A DNA stretch of 64,000 bases from Cylicocyclus nassatus (GCA_958299035.1 CATQJL010000305.1:29144040-29208039); one strand, 5' to 3'. Shown: positions 46,308 to 57,551, counted from the stretch's first letter. Numbers and translations are program-made. Notes: a model not told the origin generated them from the sequence alone.

Positions 46308-46352
46308 ATACCACTCCTATTTCCATGCAGTCGCCTGGTTTTCCAGACATTA
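46308..46352 (-). pseudogene. Penelope-like remnant, part upstream of the hAT insertion
   Basis: On the minus strand this reads LMSGKPGDCMEIG and joins in frame, across the removed insertion and one copy of its target duplication, to VVYLTNC at 44939. GDCM-x-x-GVVYL is a common run in Penelope-like GIY-YIG domains. Upstream the match stops at a mariner-type foldback. Confidence 0.75.
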
Positions 46353-47547
46353 GGAGGTGGGTGATCAAAACTTGTTAATATAGATAACAAGTAACCTACA
46401 TTGTAGCCGGAAGCCAGGAGTACAAAAAAGTTGGGAAGGGCGCAAACTGCGGAGGGGAAAAAATCAAATTCCAATTGTCCGCTTTCTTGAACATTTTTTC
46501 GCAGGCCTTAAAACCCTAAAATATGGAGTTTTTCAAATTTTCTGCGTAATGAACTGCTACACAATTCTGCAGAAACTGTCAGTAGGAAGTCCACCCTTAC
46601 GCTTACAGAAACAAGCGAAGCTTTGGCGATTGCCCTTTTCAAAGGAAATTTATGGGTCACAGAATGATCAAAACGACTGCCAATGTTGAGGCGCGAAAAT
46701 CTCAGTCTAGAGGAAATGGTAGAATGTGCATAGTGTAAACAATTTCCATTAAATGCAGTAGCTTCTATCCAATGATGGTTAAGACGGGCTTCTAGCTTCA
46801 TTAGTGAAAAATAATAGAGCTTCACACAACCGCACTCAAAACCAAAATTTCATTGCATTTACTTTTCTGGCCAGAAATAAAGCCCTAATAAAGGCAAACT
46901 TTTGAAACTCTAGCTACTGTATTTGATGGAAATTGTCTACATTATGCACATTCTACCATTTCCTCTAGACTGAGAGTTTCGCGCCTCAACATTGGCAGTC
47001 GTTTTGATCATTCTGTGATTCATAAATTTTCTTTGGACAGAGCAATCGCCAAAGCTTCGCTCGCTTCTGTAAGCGTGAGGGTGGACTTCCTACCGGCAGT
47101 TTCTGCAGACTTGTGTAGCAGTTCATTGCGCAGAAAATTCAAAAAACTCCATATTTTAGGATTTCAAGGCCTGCGAAAAAATGTTCAAGAAAGCGGACAA
47201 TTGGAATTTGATTTTTCCCCTCCGCAAATACTCTTTGTTTGAGCCCTTACCAAATTCTTTTGTGCTCGTGGCTTCCAACTACAATGTAGGTTATTTGTTA
47301 TCTACATTAACAAGTTTCAAAGAAGGCTATGATCAGTCAAAAACGAAGTTTCAGAAAAAAGTTTTCTGCTTATCAGTTCAAATTTTTTTGCCCGTTGGTG
47401 AAATGAGTATGGGAGGATGTGTGCTGCATTGCGAAAGGTTTAGTGCCTCTAATTTTTTTGCCGCACCGAAAAATATAGATTTTTTAGAAAGTTACAACAC
47501 TCGAAGTGAGAACTCGCAAAACGCGCATCACTTTTGCACCAACCTAA
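46353..47547. mobile_element. Mariner-type foldback element, left side truncated
   Basis: The right end is the complement of TTAGGTTGGTGCAAAAGTGATGCG, followed by TA (47548-47549). A long palindrome centred near 46900 pairs 46360-46830 with 46930-47320 (for example CAATTGTCCGCTTTCTTGAACA with its partner near 47195). The right arm runs about 230 bases further than the left, so the left end is missing where the Penelope-like remnant abuts. It is the same family as 51618-52504. Confidence 0.8.
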
Positions 47548-47743
47548 TAGTTTTTGCAATTATCTCAGCGCTCGTCGAAGCAGCCACAACAAATATGCAG
47601 CTGGAAGGAGGAAAAAATTCCGCATCGGATGCTGTTAAAACGATTTGTCTATTATCATTCTAAACGATTCAAGGACAGCTCTAAAAAAATGCACGAACCT
47701 TCGGACCCACCTAATATGAGCTGTATAGGTGAAAAGTTAGAAT

Positions 47744-48020
47744 TACGATACCGATCATAATTCGTCAAAAAAGTCGCCGGAGTGCGGCGCACTCCGCCGC
47801 ACTCCGCCGCACTCCGCCGCACTCCGCCACACTCCGACGCACTCTAGCGCACTCCGCCGCAGTCCGCCACACTCCGACGCACTCTAGCGCACTCCGCCGC
47901 AGTCCGCCACACTCCGACGCACTCCGGCGCACTGCGCCACACTCCGCCACACTCCGACGCACTCTAGCGCACTCCGCCGCAATGCGGCGACTTTTTTGAC
48001 GAATTATGAGCGGTATTGTA
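47744..48020. mobile_element. TA-flanked MITE, family A, GC-rich 10-mer array inside
   Basis: Inverted ends TACGATACCGATCATAATTC...GAATTATGAGCGGTATTGTA, continuing GTCAAAAAAGTCGCCGG into both arms. The interior 47779-47990 is about 21 tandem 10-base units (ACTCCGCCGC, ACTCCGCCAC, ACTCCGACGC, ACTCTAGCGC, AGTCCGCCAC) with a higher-order 40-base period. There is no gene; open frames in it are repeat artefacts. Confidence 0.9.
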
Positions 48021-48107
48021 TGTAGAGCAGTCTGTTATATCCCCCCTGTTCTTCCACACTGGTATCGTTGCGCTCTTGTAACAATCGTTGGGCATCTTCT
48101 TGCATTC

Positions 48108-48298
48108 TACAATACCATTCACATAACTTGCAAAATTTCCGTGAATGTCGCGAAATTCCGAAAATTCCGCGAACTTTCCGGAATTTCGCGAAACTCCTGA
48201 AAGTTCGCGACGTTTCGCGAAATTCCGGGAATTTCGCGGAATTTTCGGAATTTTGCGATATTCAGGGAAATTTTGCACATTCTGTGAGCGGTATTGTA
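48108..48298. mobile_element. TA-flanked MITE, family B, palindromic interior
   Basis: Ends TACAATACCATTCACA and TGTGAGCGGTATTGTA, then GCAAAATTTCC and its partner. The interior is a run of GAATTTCGCGAAATTCC-type near-palindromes. It shares its outermost bases with family A but nothing else. Confidence 0.9.
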
Positions 48299-49876
48299 CT
48301 CGACGTGCTAACAACACTTCTTACATTGTTTTGCTGCTGGTGGCACATTGTAGGATAGAATATCTGCCAAATTACACGACTTTCGAATTTGAAAGAGAAT
48401 TCATGAGAAGGCGATTTTGTAACATCATAATCTGACGAACAATTCAAATAAAGATCTGTGCTAAGCATGGTCCGATAGAGGTGTTCAAAAAGTTTTCAAC
48501 TCACAAAAATTTGCAGACAATTTCCGCAACAGGTAGGGGAAAAGTGCAGGCGAAGTTGCGATCTTGATTGGTTCAGCTAGTTCTATCTCACTTTAGCTTT
48601 ACTGTAAGACTCTCTAGTGCAAAATAAATAGGATTTTCGTAAAGATCGGGACCAAGAACCACTATGAGTGAAGTTTGCGGTCAATCCGAAAACCTCAATA
48701 TTTTGACCAAATTTTGCGCCGAGGCCAAGAGTGAGGAGCGATCGCGCTATATCAATGTGTATTGCTTCTAAGAAGCTGGAAAAAATATGTAATGTATAAG
48801 TATGAAACAGGTGTCTAACGTGATTTTTGGGGGAATTACGGGGCAACTTTGGGAGAGCCGATTTTACGTCCTGAGCATGCATGTTGGGGGGCTAATAACT
48901 CTGCGAATATTACAGCTACGGGGCTGGGGTTTGTTTTATTCGACAGATCTCTGAAAATATGATTTTTAGAAAGAAGGTCGTAGAATAACAAATTTCCATT
49001 AAAAGTGCCTAATTGACAGCCGAACTTGGGAAATCGGTCAACAAGGGCGACTTCGGCGCCTTATATCTCTACGAGTCGCAGGGCTGTGGTAATTTCATGT
49101 GACCATTGACATGTAGTTTTTGTAGCTCTATTTTTCTGGGGGTAGCTTGTGCCTAGAGATTCCCTGTAGGAGGCGCTATATAAAGGCGATAGTGCATATT
49201 TTGAATTTTATCTCCGTGGAGACTAGGGATGACGGGCTGGAATAGCCATTCTTCAGTTTGTATTCGAGGGGGACACCACATATAATTCGGAGAAAATGTA
49301 GGGGCTCCGCCTGTGGGAGCCCATCTATAAACCTTCCCGGACTTTTTTTTTTTAGTTCAGGGTCTCGCAATTTCTCCTCTTTCTCCCCCCTCATTTTTCC
49401 TTCTCTCTTTATTTGTGCAGCGCGTGTGATAGTTACCCGCGGCCATCTGGACCTGGTCAGGGGGCTGAAACCGGCTAGAAAGGGGTAAATAAGCTTAGAA
49501 AAACGCGATTTTCGCTTATTTTCCCTTATTATTCTTAATTTTTCTTATTTTCTTCAATTTCGATCGTGATGTGGGGGAATAAAGTGGGCGGAGCTTGCTT
49601 GGAGGAGATTCAGCTGTATAAAAGCACTGGAAATGAGCTTATTATGGAGTTTTTCGAATTTTTCGCTTAGTTTTTCGATAATTTTACCGATTTCCGAAAT
49701 CTCGAAACCTTCAGAATATCGATTTTATCGATTTTTGTCGATTTTCGGGATCTTACAGCCCTCAGAAGACCGATTCTATCTATTTTTGAGGATTTGGTGG
49801 TTCATCAATCTCCAAAATATCGATTTTTCGCTTTTTAGCTGTGAACTGTAAGCCCCGCCCACTTATGATATTACTA
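48299..49876. other. No gene recognised; degenerate ATCGATTT repeats at the right
   Basis: Mostly unremarkable DNA. At 49650-49835 there are about three degenerate ~65 bp units containing ATCGATTT, TTTTCG and (A/G)TCTCGAA or ATCTTACAG. A T run followed by pyrimidine-rich sequence lies at 49346-49420. No convincing exon was seen. Confidence 0.45.
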
Positions 49877-50086
49877 TACAATACCGCTCACAAAGTATGC
49901 AAAATTTTGGTGAATACCGCGAAATTCCGAAAATTCCGCGAACTTTCCGGAATTTCGCGAAGTTTCGCGAAATTCCAGGAATTTCGCGGAATTTTCGGAA
50001 TTCCGCGACATTTTCGGAATTCCGCGACATTTTCGGAATTTCGCGACATTTACGGAAATTTTGCACATTCTGTGAGCGGTATTGTA
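49877..50086. mobile_element. TA-flanked MITE, family B, second copy
   Basis: Ends TACAATACCGCTCACA and TGTGAGCGGTATTGTA, with near-palindromic CGCGAAATTCC and GGAATTCCGCGACATTTTC units inside. It is closely related to 48108-48298 but with extra internal units. Confidence 0.9.
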
Positions 50087-50113
50087 TGTGTATTTCCTTC
50101 CACTCACTCCATA

Positions 50114-50330
50114 TACAATACCGATCATAATTCGTCAAAAAAGTCGCCGGAGTGCGGCGCACTCCGCCGCACTCCGCCACACTCCGACGCACTCTAGCGC
50201 ACTCCGCCGCAGTCCGCCACACTCCGACGCACTCCGGCGCACTGCGCCACACTCCGCCACACTCCGACGCACTCTAGCGCACTCCGCCGCAGTCCGGCGA
50301 CTTTTTTGACGAATTATGAGCGGTATTGTA
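50114..50330. mobile_element. TA-flanked MITE, family A, second copy
   Basis: Ends TACAATACCGATCATAATTC and GAATTATGAGCGGTATTGTA, with the 10-base ACTCCGNCGC array inside (50150-50300). It has the same architecture as 47744-48020 with fewer array units. Confidence 0.9.
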
Positions 50331-51048
50331 CGTCTTGAAAGAGCTCACTGATTTTGAAAATTGACAGAAAAATCGGACGATGATTTGAACTATGATAAAA
50401 TTATCTCGTACTTTGTTTTGAAAATAACAAAAATTAGCGTGAGTCACTTGTGTCAGAAGAGAGATTTTAGGTATCTATGAGCATTTAAGATCAAAAAAAT
50501 TTGTAACTTGCACGATAAATAGTAATGTTATCGTGGAGTGCGATCTTCAGAGCCGTTTTTCCTACTTTCAAATACAATATTCGTCTATATTGACTGGGGA
50601 GGGAATTATGGCAAAGAATCTTGAACATCCTCAAATATTTTGGATAAAAAATTGATAACTTCTGTAGGGAAACAGAAGTAATTTGGAACGTAGAACACGC
50701 TGCCATCGTAATCTCTCGTACAGGAAGCAGTTCATTGGCTAGCGGGTTTGTCAGCGGCACGCGGTTTCTCAAGCTACTTCTTGGTACCGTGCATCTATGT
50801 CGAAAATCGCTGCTCAGAGGTGCTTTTTACAGATACAGAATTTTTGGCGAATCTAGGAAAACGGCTTTCGACTCTTATGTAAAACGACAGTTATGCGATC
50901 AACCCGTGTATCTTTTACAGCTTACTCTGTGTTCAGACGAATATTGTCTGTCATACATTTTACATGTCCACCTGCCGCGATTACTTGAGAGGAATCGATT
51001 TTGACGATATAACAAACAGAAAAATCAAAATGAAATTGATATCTTTGA
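50331..51048. other. No gene recognised
   Basis: AT-rich DNA with short open frames on both strands (about 90 codons at 50735-51004) and no recognisable motif or repeat. Confidence 0.45.
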
Positions 51049-51353
51049 TTAACTAAGCTTGACCAAGGTGGCAAGGAATTGAATATGCTCACACGTTTTA
51101 TTCAATTCTAATTAATTTTAATTCTAAGTGATCTTACAGCTTATCAGCGTCTTGGGGACTATAAATAGACAGCAGAGGAAGGTCACGTCAGTTTATTCGG
51201 TTCCGCTATCTTAGGATAGTGACAGTAGCGACCCCGGTGAGTCTTTAACTGTCGCGGTTAAACTTTTGTTTCAGCGCTCTGAAGAATGTGATACTTTGTC
51301 GAAACGCTAAGCATTCTATTTAATTCTTTGCCATCTTGGTCAAGCTTAGTTAA
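51049..51353. mobile_element. 305 bp TTAA-ended element with TATA box and hammerhead-like relic
   Basis: Inverted ends of about 37 bases (TTAACTAAGCTTGACCAAG, then (A/G)TGGCAA(A/G)GAATT). The interior has TATAAATAG at about 51158 and a GACAGTAGCGACCCCGGTGAGTC stretch. At 51273-51312 a hammerhead-like order CTGAAGA...GAAACGCT is seen. Stem II and stem III do not form cleanly, so the ribozyme is degenerate at best. The layout (inverted ends, structured middle, hammerhead-like core just before the right end) resembles that of the 263 bp insertion at 43048, though the sequences differ. Confidence 0.65.
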
Positions 51354-51617
51354 ATTTAAAGAGTAATCATATAATATAATGCCAAGGTTAATTGACAGTC
51401 GGATTTTGCCCGAAATTGATATCGATCATTTGCGTGCACTTTTTGGAACACGGTTCGTTCGTTCGTTTCCTCTGTTGCGATAGCTCATAAGTCTGTGTCT
51501 CTGTCGAATCTCAGTAATGCCAAGTGACAACTGCCATTCCATAGGATTATGTGACGATCATAGTTCATGTTGATAGAGAAGATCCAAAGTTTTGAAAGAG
51601 CACTTTGGCAATATTTA

Positions 51618-52504
51618 TTAGGTTGGTGCAAAAGTAATGCGCGTTTTTCTAGCCCTTGTTTCAAGATAGCTTATCTCCATCGAAGTTTTTCCTATGAAAC
51701 TTACTTAGCGCTTGTCAAGAAGCTTTTTTCATGCGCTATTCAAAGGTGGTTTAAAGAAGCTTCTAGCCTCATTCGTTAAAAATTTATAGAGCTTTATACA
51801 AGAGCACTCAAAACCAGAATTTTATTGCACTCACTTTTTGGGCCAGAATTCAAGCGCAAGTAAAGGCATTCTTTTGAAAATTTAACTACTAGTAGTGGAA
51901 ATTTTCTACATGATGCATGCTTTATTGTTTTCCTAGACATTACTTAGACTGAGATCTCGGCGCCTCAACATGAGTGATGGTTTTGGCCATTCTGTGGCCC
52001 ATAGATTTCCTTTGAAAAGGGCAATGCGTAAGGGTGGACCTCTTACTGACAGTTTTTGCAGAAATATGGAAGCTGTTCAGTACACAGAAAATCAAAAATC
52101 TCCATATTTTGGGATTCTGAGAGCTACGAAAAAATGTCAAAAAAGCGGACTATTTTGAATATTATTTTTTTTCCTTTTCGCAAATATTCTTTATTTGAGC
52201 CCTTTTGCACTTTTTTTGTACTACTGGCTTGCGGCTACAAGACAGCAACTTATCATTCATACCGACAAATCCTGAAGGAAGTTATGATCAGTCAAACATG
52301 AACTTTCCAAAAAAAATTTTTTTGCTTATCAATCCATATTTTTCCACCGATTGCGACAATAGCATAAATTAATGTGCGCCGTATAGAGAGAGGTTTGGGG
52401 CCTCTGATGAACTTTGCCGCGTTGAAAAATTTGGATTTCTTAAAAAGTTATAGCACGTCAAAGTGAGAACTCGCAAAACGCGCATTATTTTTGCACCAAC
52501 TCAA
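51618..52504. mobile_element. Mariner-type foldback element, 887 bp
   Basis: Left end TTAGGTTGGTGCAAAAGTAA after TA. The right end is the complement of TTGAGTTGGTGCAAAAATAA before TA (52505-52506). Both continue TGCGCGTTTT-like. The interior is related to 46353-47547 (GTTCAGTAC, AAATATTCTTTATTTGAGCCC, ATGATCAGTCAAA). There is no transposase; non-autonomous. Confidence 0.85.
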
Positions 52505-52509
52505 TATTT

Positions 52510-53205
52510 GCGTTTGCGATAAAAAGATACTGAATATTTGAGAAGCCTATGAAAAGAAACGAGTCTTTTCCCACGAAAGAAGTGCTGAGAATTCCCGCAT
52601 AGTTAGGTAGGGTAACACACAGAGCCTAACACCGCTGTCGCATTTCGTGCTACGGGGACAAGCAGAGCAAATCCCTCCAGCCTTGTATAGCACTAGGTTC
52701 GGAATGTTACCTCTGCAAATTTCTCACATATGTTTACGCGAGCGAGTATGAGTGCAACGTACTTTGGACTACAAAGAATATGACGGTGTAGGACGATGAG
52801 CATTTGGCTATAGCACATCCAAGATCTTTGGTGTTAACCAGGCAATCTGTAAAAAGTTGAGGAAAAAACCTTGCAAGTGCACAACTGTAAAACAATTCAT
52901 ATGCTAGTCATTCACTTACTGAATTCTTTTTCTTAACTTTTCATAATTTTTGAAGCTCATTGTCCTGGGTATACGTTTTTATAGTATTCCAATATGGGGG
53001 TCATGGAATGTTGCTTGCATTCCTGGCCCCGTGTTATCCGTGCGGACCACTTTCCACCATGTCACAGCCTTCATTCATTCACTTTACAAGCTATTTGCTC
53101 TAATCTTCTTGAGGCATCTTTGTAGTTCGGCAGTACTCGATGTCAAGGTATCAAAGTATTTACTATACTATGGGCTGTCTTTACATTGGGACATTTTCGT
53201 ATACT
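52510..53205. other. No gene recognised
   Basis: AT-rich DNA between two mariner-type elements. The plus-strand frame near 52950-53213 is hydrophobic and unrecognised, without splice context. Confidence 0.4.
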
Positions 53206-53209
53206 TCCT

Positions 53210-55279
53210 TTAACAACTTCTTTTTTCATAGTGCAATTAGGTTTTTGAAAAATTCCAATTACGACAGAGTTACTTCTAAAATAAATGAATTGCGAGCAGC
53301 GTCTCACAAACAGTACCAATTTTAAAATATTAGGTTCGGTCCAAAAGTTGTGTCACTTTTTTGAAATGACCCTCAAATCTTGTACAGTGAAGATAAACAA
53401 ACGTTTCAAGTCGTATCCAATGCAGAATATCCTCCTCTTTCCAGCTGCTATATTTTCAGTGTGATTCGTTGAAAGAGTGCTGAGATAATTGATGGAGATT
53501 AGAACCCATCGTTTTACCAGGTCCAAAATTCGCTAACTTTCAAAAATTTTACATGAGACTTTTGGGGAACATTTGATAACCAGCAGATAGGGCAAATCTT
53601 TTGCCAATGCGACAATTTTTTTTAGCTCTATGGCTTGTCTTTCAGAATTTCTAAAATATATTTTTTTGAAGTGAACAAATTTTACATTCCGCCTATTCTA
53701 ACCTCGTAGAACATAAAATGGTAAATAACTTGGGTACCATTCGATGTAACTTTTTCTCCTCTTTCAAAAGCTATCTTTTCTTGGCGAGTTACGCGAAATT
53801 TGCAGAAAAAATTGCAGTATTTCTCTATTTCATGAGTGCGTACAGACGTACTGTAATTTCTAAAACCTCTATCTTTTGAATCGAAAATTACCCTAATACT
53901 TCGTAAAGTCAGTAATAGTAATTCTTATTAGTCTGAAGATTCTGCAGTGTTTGGTGCAATAACAGGTCTTTGCGATTTTTCCAAACTTCAAGGAGTATGT
54001 TAATTTATTTTAAAAAATTCTACAAGAGATGCTAAAAAAAGTTAAAGATTGCTTCTTTGGCAAAGGGTTCCTTCATACTACGCCGCGCACGCCGCGTACG
54101 CAACCTACGCCGCGCACGCCGCGTACGCAACCTACGCCGCGCACGCCGCGTACGCCACCTACGCCGCGCAGGCAGCGTACGCCGCGTACGCCGCTGCAGC
54201 GCAATGGAAATATGCTCACGGCAGCAGAGCTCCACTTTTTTTGATGCATCTCTATAATTGCTTATTAATACGAGCGTCATTTCATCATTTACTTCTGTAC
54301 ATTTTGACCCCAGATACGTTAACATTGTGAATTGTGAAGTCAGCGCAAACAAACTTGAGTGATGTTTTGTGAGCGAAGAAAACAAACTGCGGCAACAACG
54401 GCGCATCAAATTTGCAATGCAGTCTAACAGTACGAAGAAGAGAAATCCTTTTCATCCAGTGATGTGTTTGTAAGGAGATGTTAACAGCGCAAATATACAA
54501 TCAGATACAACATACAACCATACAACCATATAATACCAATATACAACCAGATGACGCAATGTGCAGTCAGTTACGATACAAAATGTGAAACTCAAAAGTA
54601 GAGAGAGCACAACAACCTAAGTCATTCCATCAATCATTGATATAGACGAAGGATAGTCAGGATAAACAAGGCAAAAGAGAGGAAGAAATGCATAATGCGA
54701 AGGAACACTATTGAGAGACACGAATGTGCAGCAAATATAGAGATACATCAAAAAAAAGTAGAGCTTTGCTGCAGTGAGCATATTTCCATTGCGCTGCAGC
54801 AGCGTGCGCGGCGTAGGTGGCGTACGTGGCGTACGCGGCGTAGTATGAAGGAACCCAAAAGGGTTTCCCTACCTGTTACTTATTGAAGCTTCTCCAAAAG
54901 TCTCATGCAAAATTTTTGAGAGTTAGCGAAAATTGGACGTGGTGAAAACGAAGGGTTGCAATGTCTAGCGATTATCCCAGCACTCTTTCAACGAATTACA
55001 CGGTAAATATAGCAACTCGGGAAAGGAAGAATCTCTGCATCGGATACAACTTGAGATATTTGGTTACGTTTACTGTACCGGATCTGAGGGTCATTTCAAA
55101 AAAATGACAAAACTTTTGGACCGAATTCAATATTTTAAAATTGGTACTGTCTGTGAGACACTGCTCGCAATTCATTTATTTTGGAAGTAACTCTGTCGTA
55201 ATTGAAATTTTTCAGAAACCTAATTGCACTATGAAAAAAGAAGTTGTTGAAGAAAAACAAAACTTTCGGACCGATCTAA
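53210..55279. mobile_element. Nested mariner-type foldbacks
   Basis: The inner element 53330-55130 has ends TTAGGTTCGGTCCAAAAGTT and the complement of TTGAATTCGGTCCAAAAGTT, next to TA. Outside it the palindrome continues: 53210-53329 pairs with 55131-55250, and the right side then ends in the complement of TTAGATCGGTCCGAAAGTTTT (to 55279). The inner arms hold a GC-rich 27-mer array (left) and a shorter inverse version (54788-54846). Either one foldback inserted at the centre of another or the arms were extended by gene conversion. There is no transposase. Confidence 0.75.
54079..54205. repeat. GC-rich 27 bp tandem repeat
   Basis: About three full units of ACGCCGCGCACGCCGCGTAC plus GCAACCT, then diverged versions to the CTGCAGCG at 54193. 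The complementary sequence in the other arm (54788-54846) is shorter, so the array expanded after the palindrome formed. Open frames rich in Arg/Thr/Pro or Ala/Tyr here are repeat artefacts. Confidence 0.9.
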
Positions 55280-56536
55280 TATTTGATCCCGTTGGCAGAT
55301 ATCTCCCACTTGATCTCTGAACTTGGCCTTTTGCGAGTCAGCTTCTGGAAAAGCACAATCTCCTTGAATAAAAAAAAAACACAAGCAGAAAGAGTGCTAA
55401 TTAGAAAAAAAACCAAATCCGAACCTACTGCAGTTCTGCGTATCGAGAAACTGCGTTCTAAGATCATCGGTCATTCTTTTATTGCTTGAGCAGAAAGTAT
55501 TCTTTCCTACAACATTAGTCAAGGGCTAAATTCCCAACCTCGCTTCGTTTTTTGAAGTGTAAGGAAAATTGGGCACAATGTGATTTGATCTAAATTTAAA
55601 GATTCTAGACTGATGGATTGATCAATCTTTTAGTCTAGAATGCCTATCCTGCTTTAAAATCAAGCTTAATTTAGCTCAATTTATAACAGCCAAGATAGGA
55701 TTTCTGCCAAAAATTTTTGCTAATTAATTTAATTTCTGTCGATTCACTTCAATGCAACAACTCCTTATGAAATCCGCCAAATTTTTATTCAAATAAGGGA
55801 AAGATTTCTGCTCAACGATATAAGCTATTTCTCCTTCACTGCATGAAGCAAAGCTGAGATATATGTATGACCACTGATGTCAAGAGTTCAGAATGGGTTA
55901 GGCCCAAAAGTTTGAGCCGTTTATTCAATTCATCAAAAAATCACGATAAATATAAGTAGACAAACTTGGCATTTTAGGTGCAGCTATTTTTCATCTTTCT
56001 AACAGTCATGTTAACAAATTCCTTTCTCTTGCAAACGTAGTTATGACCGGAATTTCGAACCAGGTTTTTTCAGCCAAAATTAACAATCTTTTGAACATCA
56101 AATCTACACTGATGAAAAGCTTTGATAGCCGATGGATAAAGTAAACAAAGTGCAACCCAGTAAATTCTTTAGACATTCCAGTTGGTTTTCAGTATACACT
56201 GAAAAGATTTTCTACTAGTTTTTAATTTCTCAAATTCTTGTCAAACACGAACGCATCAAACACCATCAAATCTTCAGACAGAGCCAAAGTTAATGTAACT
56301 TCAATCGAAACTCTCCGTAAGCCCAAAACGAAAGATTCGGGAAATTGCTGAATTTGGACAATGTGGTATCGTCGGTTTCGAGGTTCTAGCAATCGTAGTG
56401 GCCGCAAGGGACCATTCTATAAGTGCGATGCTAGATTTGGAAGAAAAGCTGCGTTAGATGTGCTGAAAACGTTTGCTTTCCTTATCCCACGCGCTTTGGT
56501 GAAAGCTTGGAAAACTACCAGCTTACAGCACTAACG
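55280..56536. other. No gene recognised
   Basis: AT-rich, apparently single-copy DNA. Short frames at 55283-55489 and 56222-56407 lack recognisable motifs. GATTCTAGACTGATGGATTG and ATTGATCAATC-TTTTAGTCTAGAATG near 55600-55645 form a small hairpin. Confidence 0.4.
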
Positions 56537-56585
56537 AATCTCCCATGGTTTCGTTACTGTTTTGGTAACGAAACCATGGGAGATT
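56537..56585. repeat. Perfect 21 bp hairpin with 7-base loop
   Basis: Arms 56537-56557 and 56565-56585 (AATCTCCCATGGTTTCGTTA plus C and exact complement), loop TGTTTTG. Perfect pairing argues for recent origin or constraint. It is shorter than a typical small-RNA precursor. Confidence 0.95.
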
Positions 56586-56589
56586 ACGG

Positions 56590-57550
56590 TGGAACCTCCA
56601 GCAGTATGCTGCCATTGCGCGTCACCGTTATTCTCCGCCACCCTTGAGCTAAAGATTACACTAAGGAAAAAAATGATACCAAAAAACTTCCCAGCCTTGT
56701 ACGACAGTTTCTTGGCGCGAAAATTGCTTTCAAAGGTTCAACGATTCTTCAAATGTTCTCAGGTATCCTGAAACGATGAGGGTTTGGTAGTTTCCTGTTG
56801 CAAATCTATTAGCACTACGATATGGTGCCGCAAAACTGTTCAAACAAGAGGGTTATAGACGATCGGATACATGCTTGGGAGACCCTGAATAAGTGCTTAT
56901 TCACTTCTTACTATTGCACTTGAAAACTCAAAGATTGAAAGCTTACATGATTTTTTAAAGAGATATGCGTCTTATAAGGGAATGATACCTGGTGACCGTC
57001 GGCAATCTTGATGGAGTATATAACATGAATGTTTATTAAACTCTAGTTTCAAAGCCCCCTGTATGTGCGAAACGATGATCTAGTCGTAACTATATCTAGT
57101 CGTATATGATTTTTTTTCAAAATACAATGCATCATTGCAGTGGGTCTCATAAATGAAAAATTTTGTTTTTTAAGTGCAAAATCTACCAACGTGGAGGCAA
57201 TAATTAACATTTCCTGCCTTTCTGTTCTCGAGAATCAGGCAGTAAATTAAACCAATGCTGATTAACTCGATTATTCAAATGCACAATTTTTCTGTAAAAA
57301 TACGTTTATATCAGGTTGGTAGTTGACTCTTGCACTAAAAAATGCTAATGATCCACTCGAATAATATTCAAAACAATGTTTCAAGTTATAGTTCATAATT
57401 TTCTCAACCTACAACGAGTGCTCTATTCAACTATGCATAATGAATTTTATCTGAAACAAAATCAGAATGGTCAATCATCACTAAGTATCGCAGTAATCAA
57501 GTTAAGTAAAACAATAATCAAGAATGGATTTGAAATTTTTCGGCTTTCTA
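56590..57550. other. No gene recognised
   Basis: AT-rich DNA. GGTTGGTAGTTGACTCTTGCAC near 57315 resembles a diverged mariner-type end, but no partner was found. Nothing else is clear. Confidence 0.4.
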
Positions 57551-57551
57551 G

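Noticed and set aside
46508..47663. Similar open frames on opposite strands suggesting a duplicated gene
   Set aside because: They come from the inverted arms of a mariner-type foldback and have no transposase motif.
47765..50309. Open frames rich in Arg/Ser/Glu/Cys or with repeated RNSGNFAEFSE-type text
   Set aside because: Pure translation of the 10-mer and TTCGCGAA arrays inside MITEs.
54029..54409. Open frames rich in Ala-Tyr, Thr-Pro-Arg or Arg-Arg
   Set aside because: Translation of the 27 bp GC-rich array; no protein evidence.
53210..55279. CRISPR-like or bacterial repeat array
   Set aside because: Repeats are contiguous without unique spacers, and the whole window has eukaryotic features.
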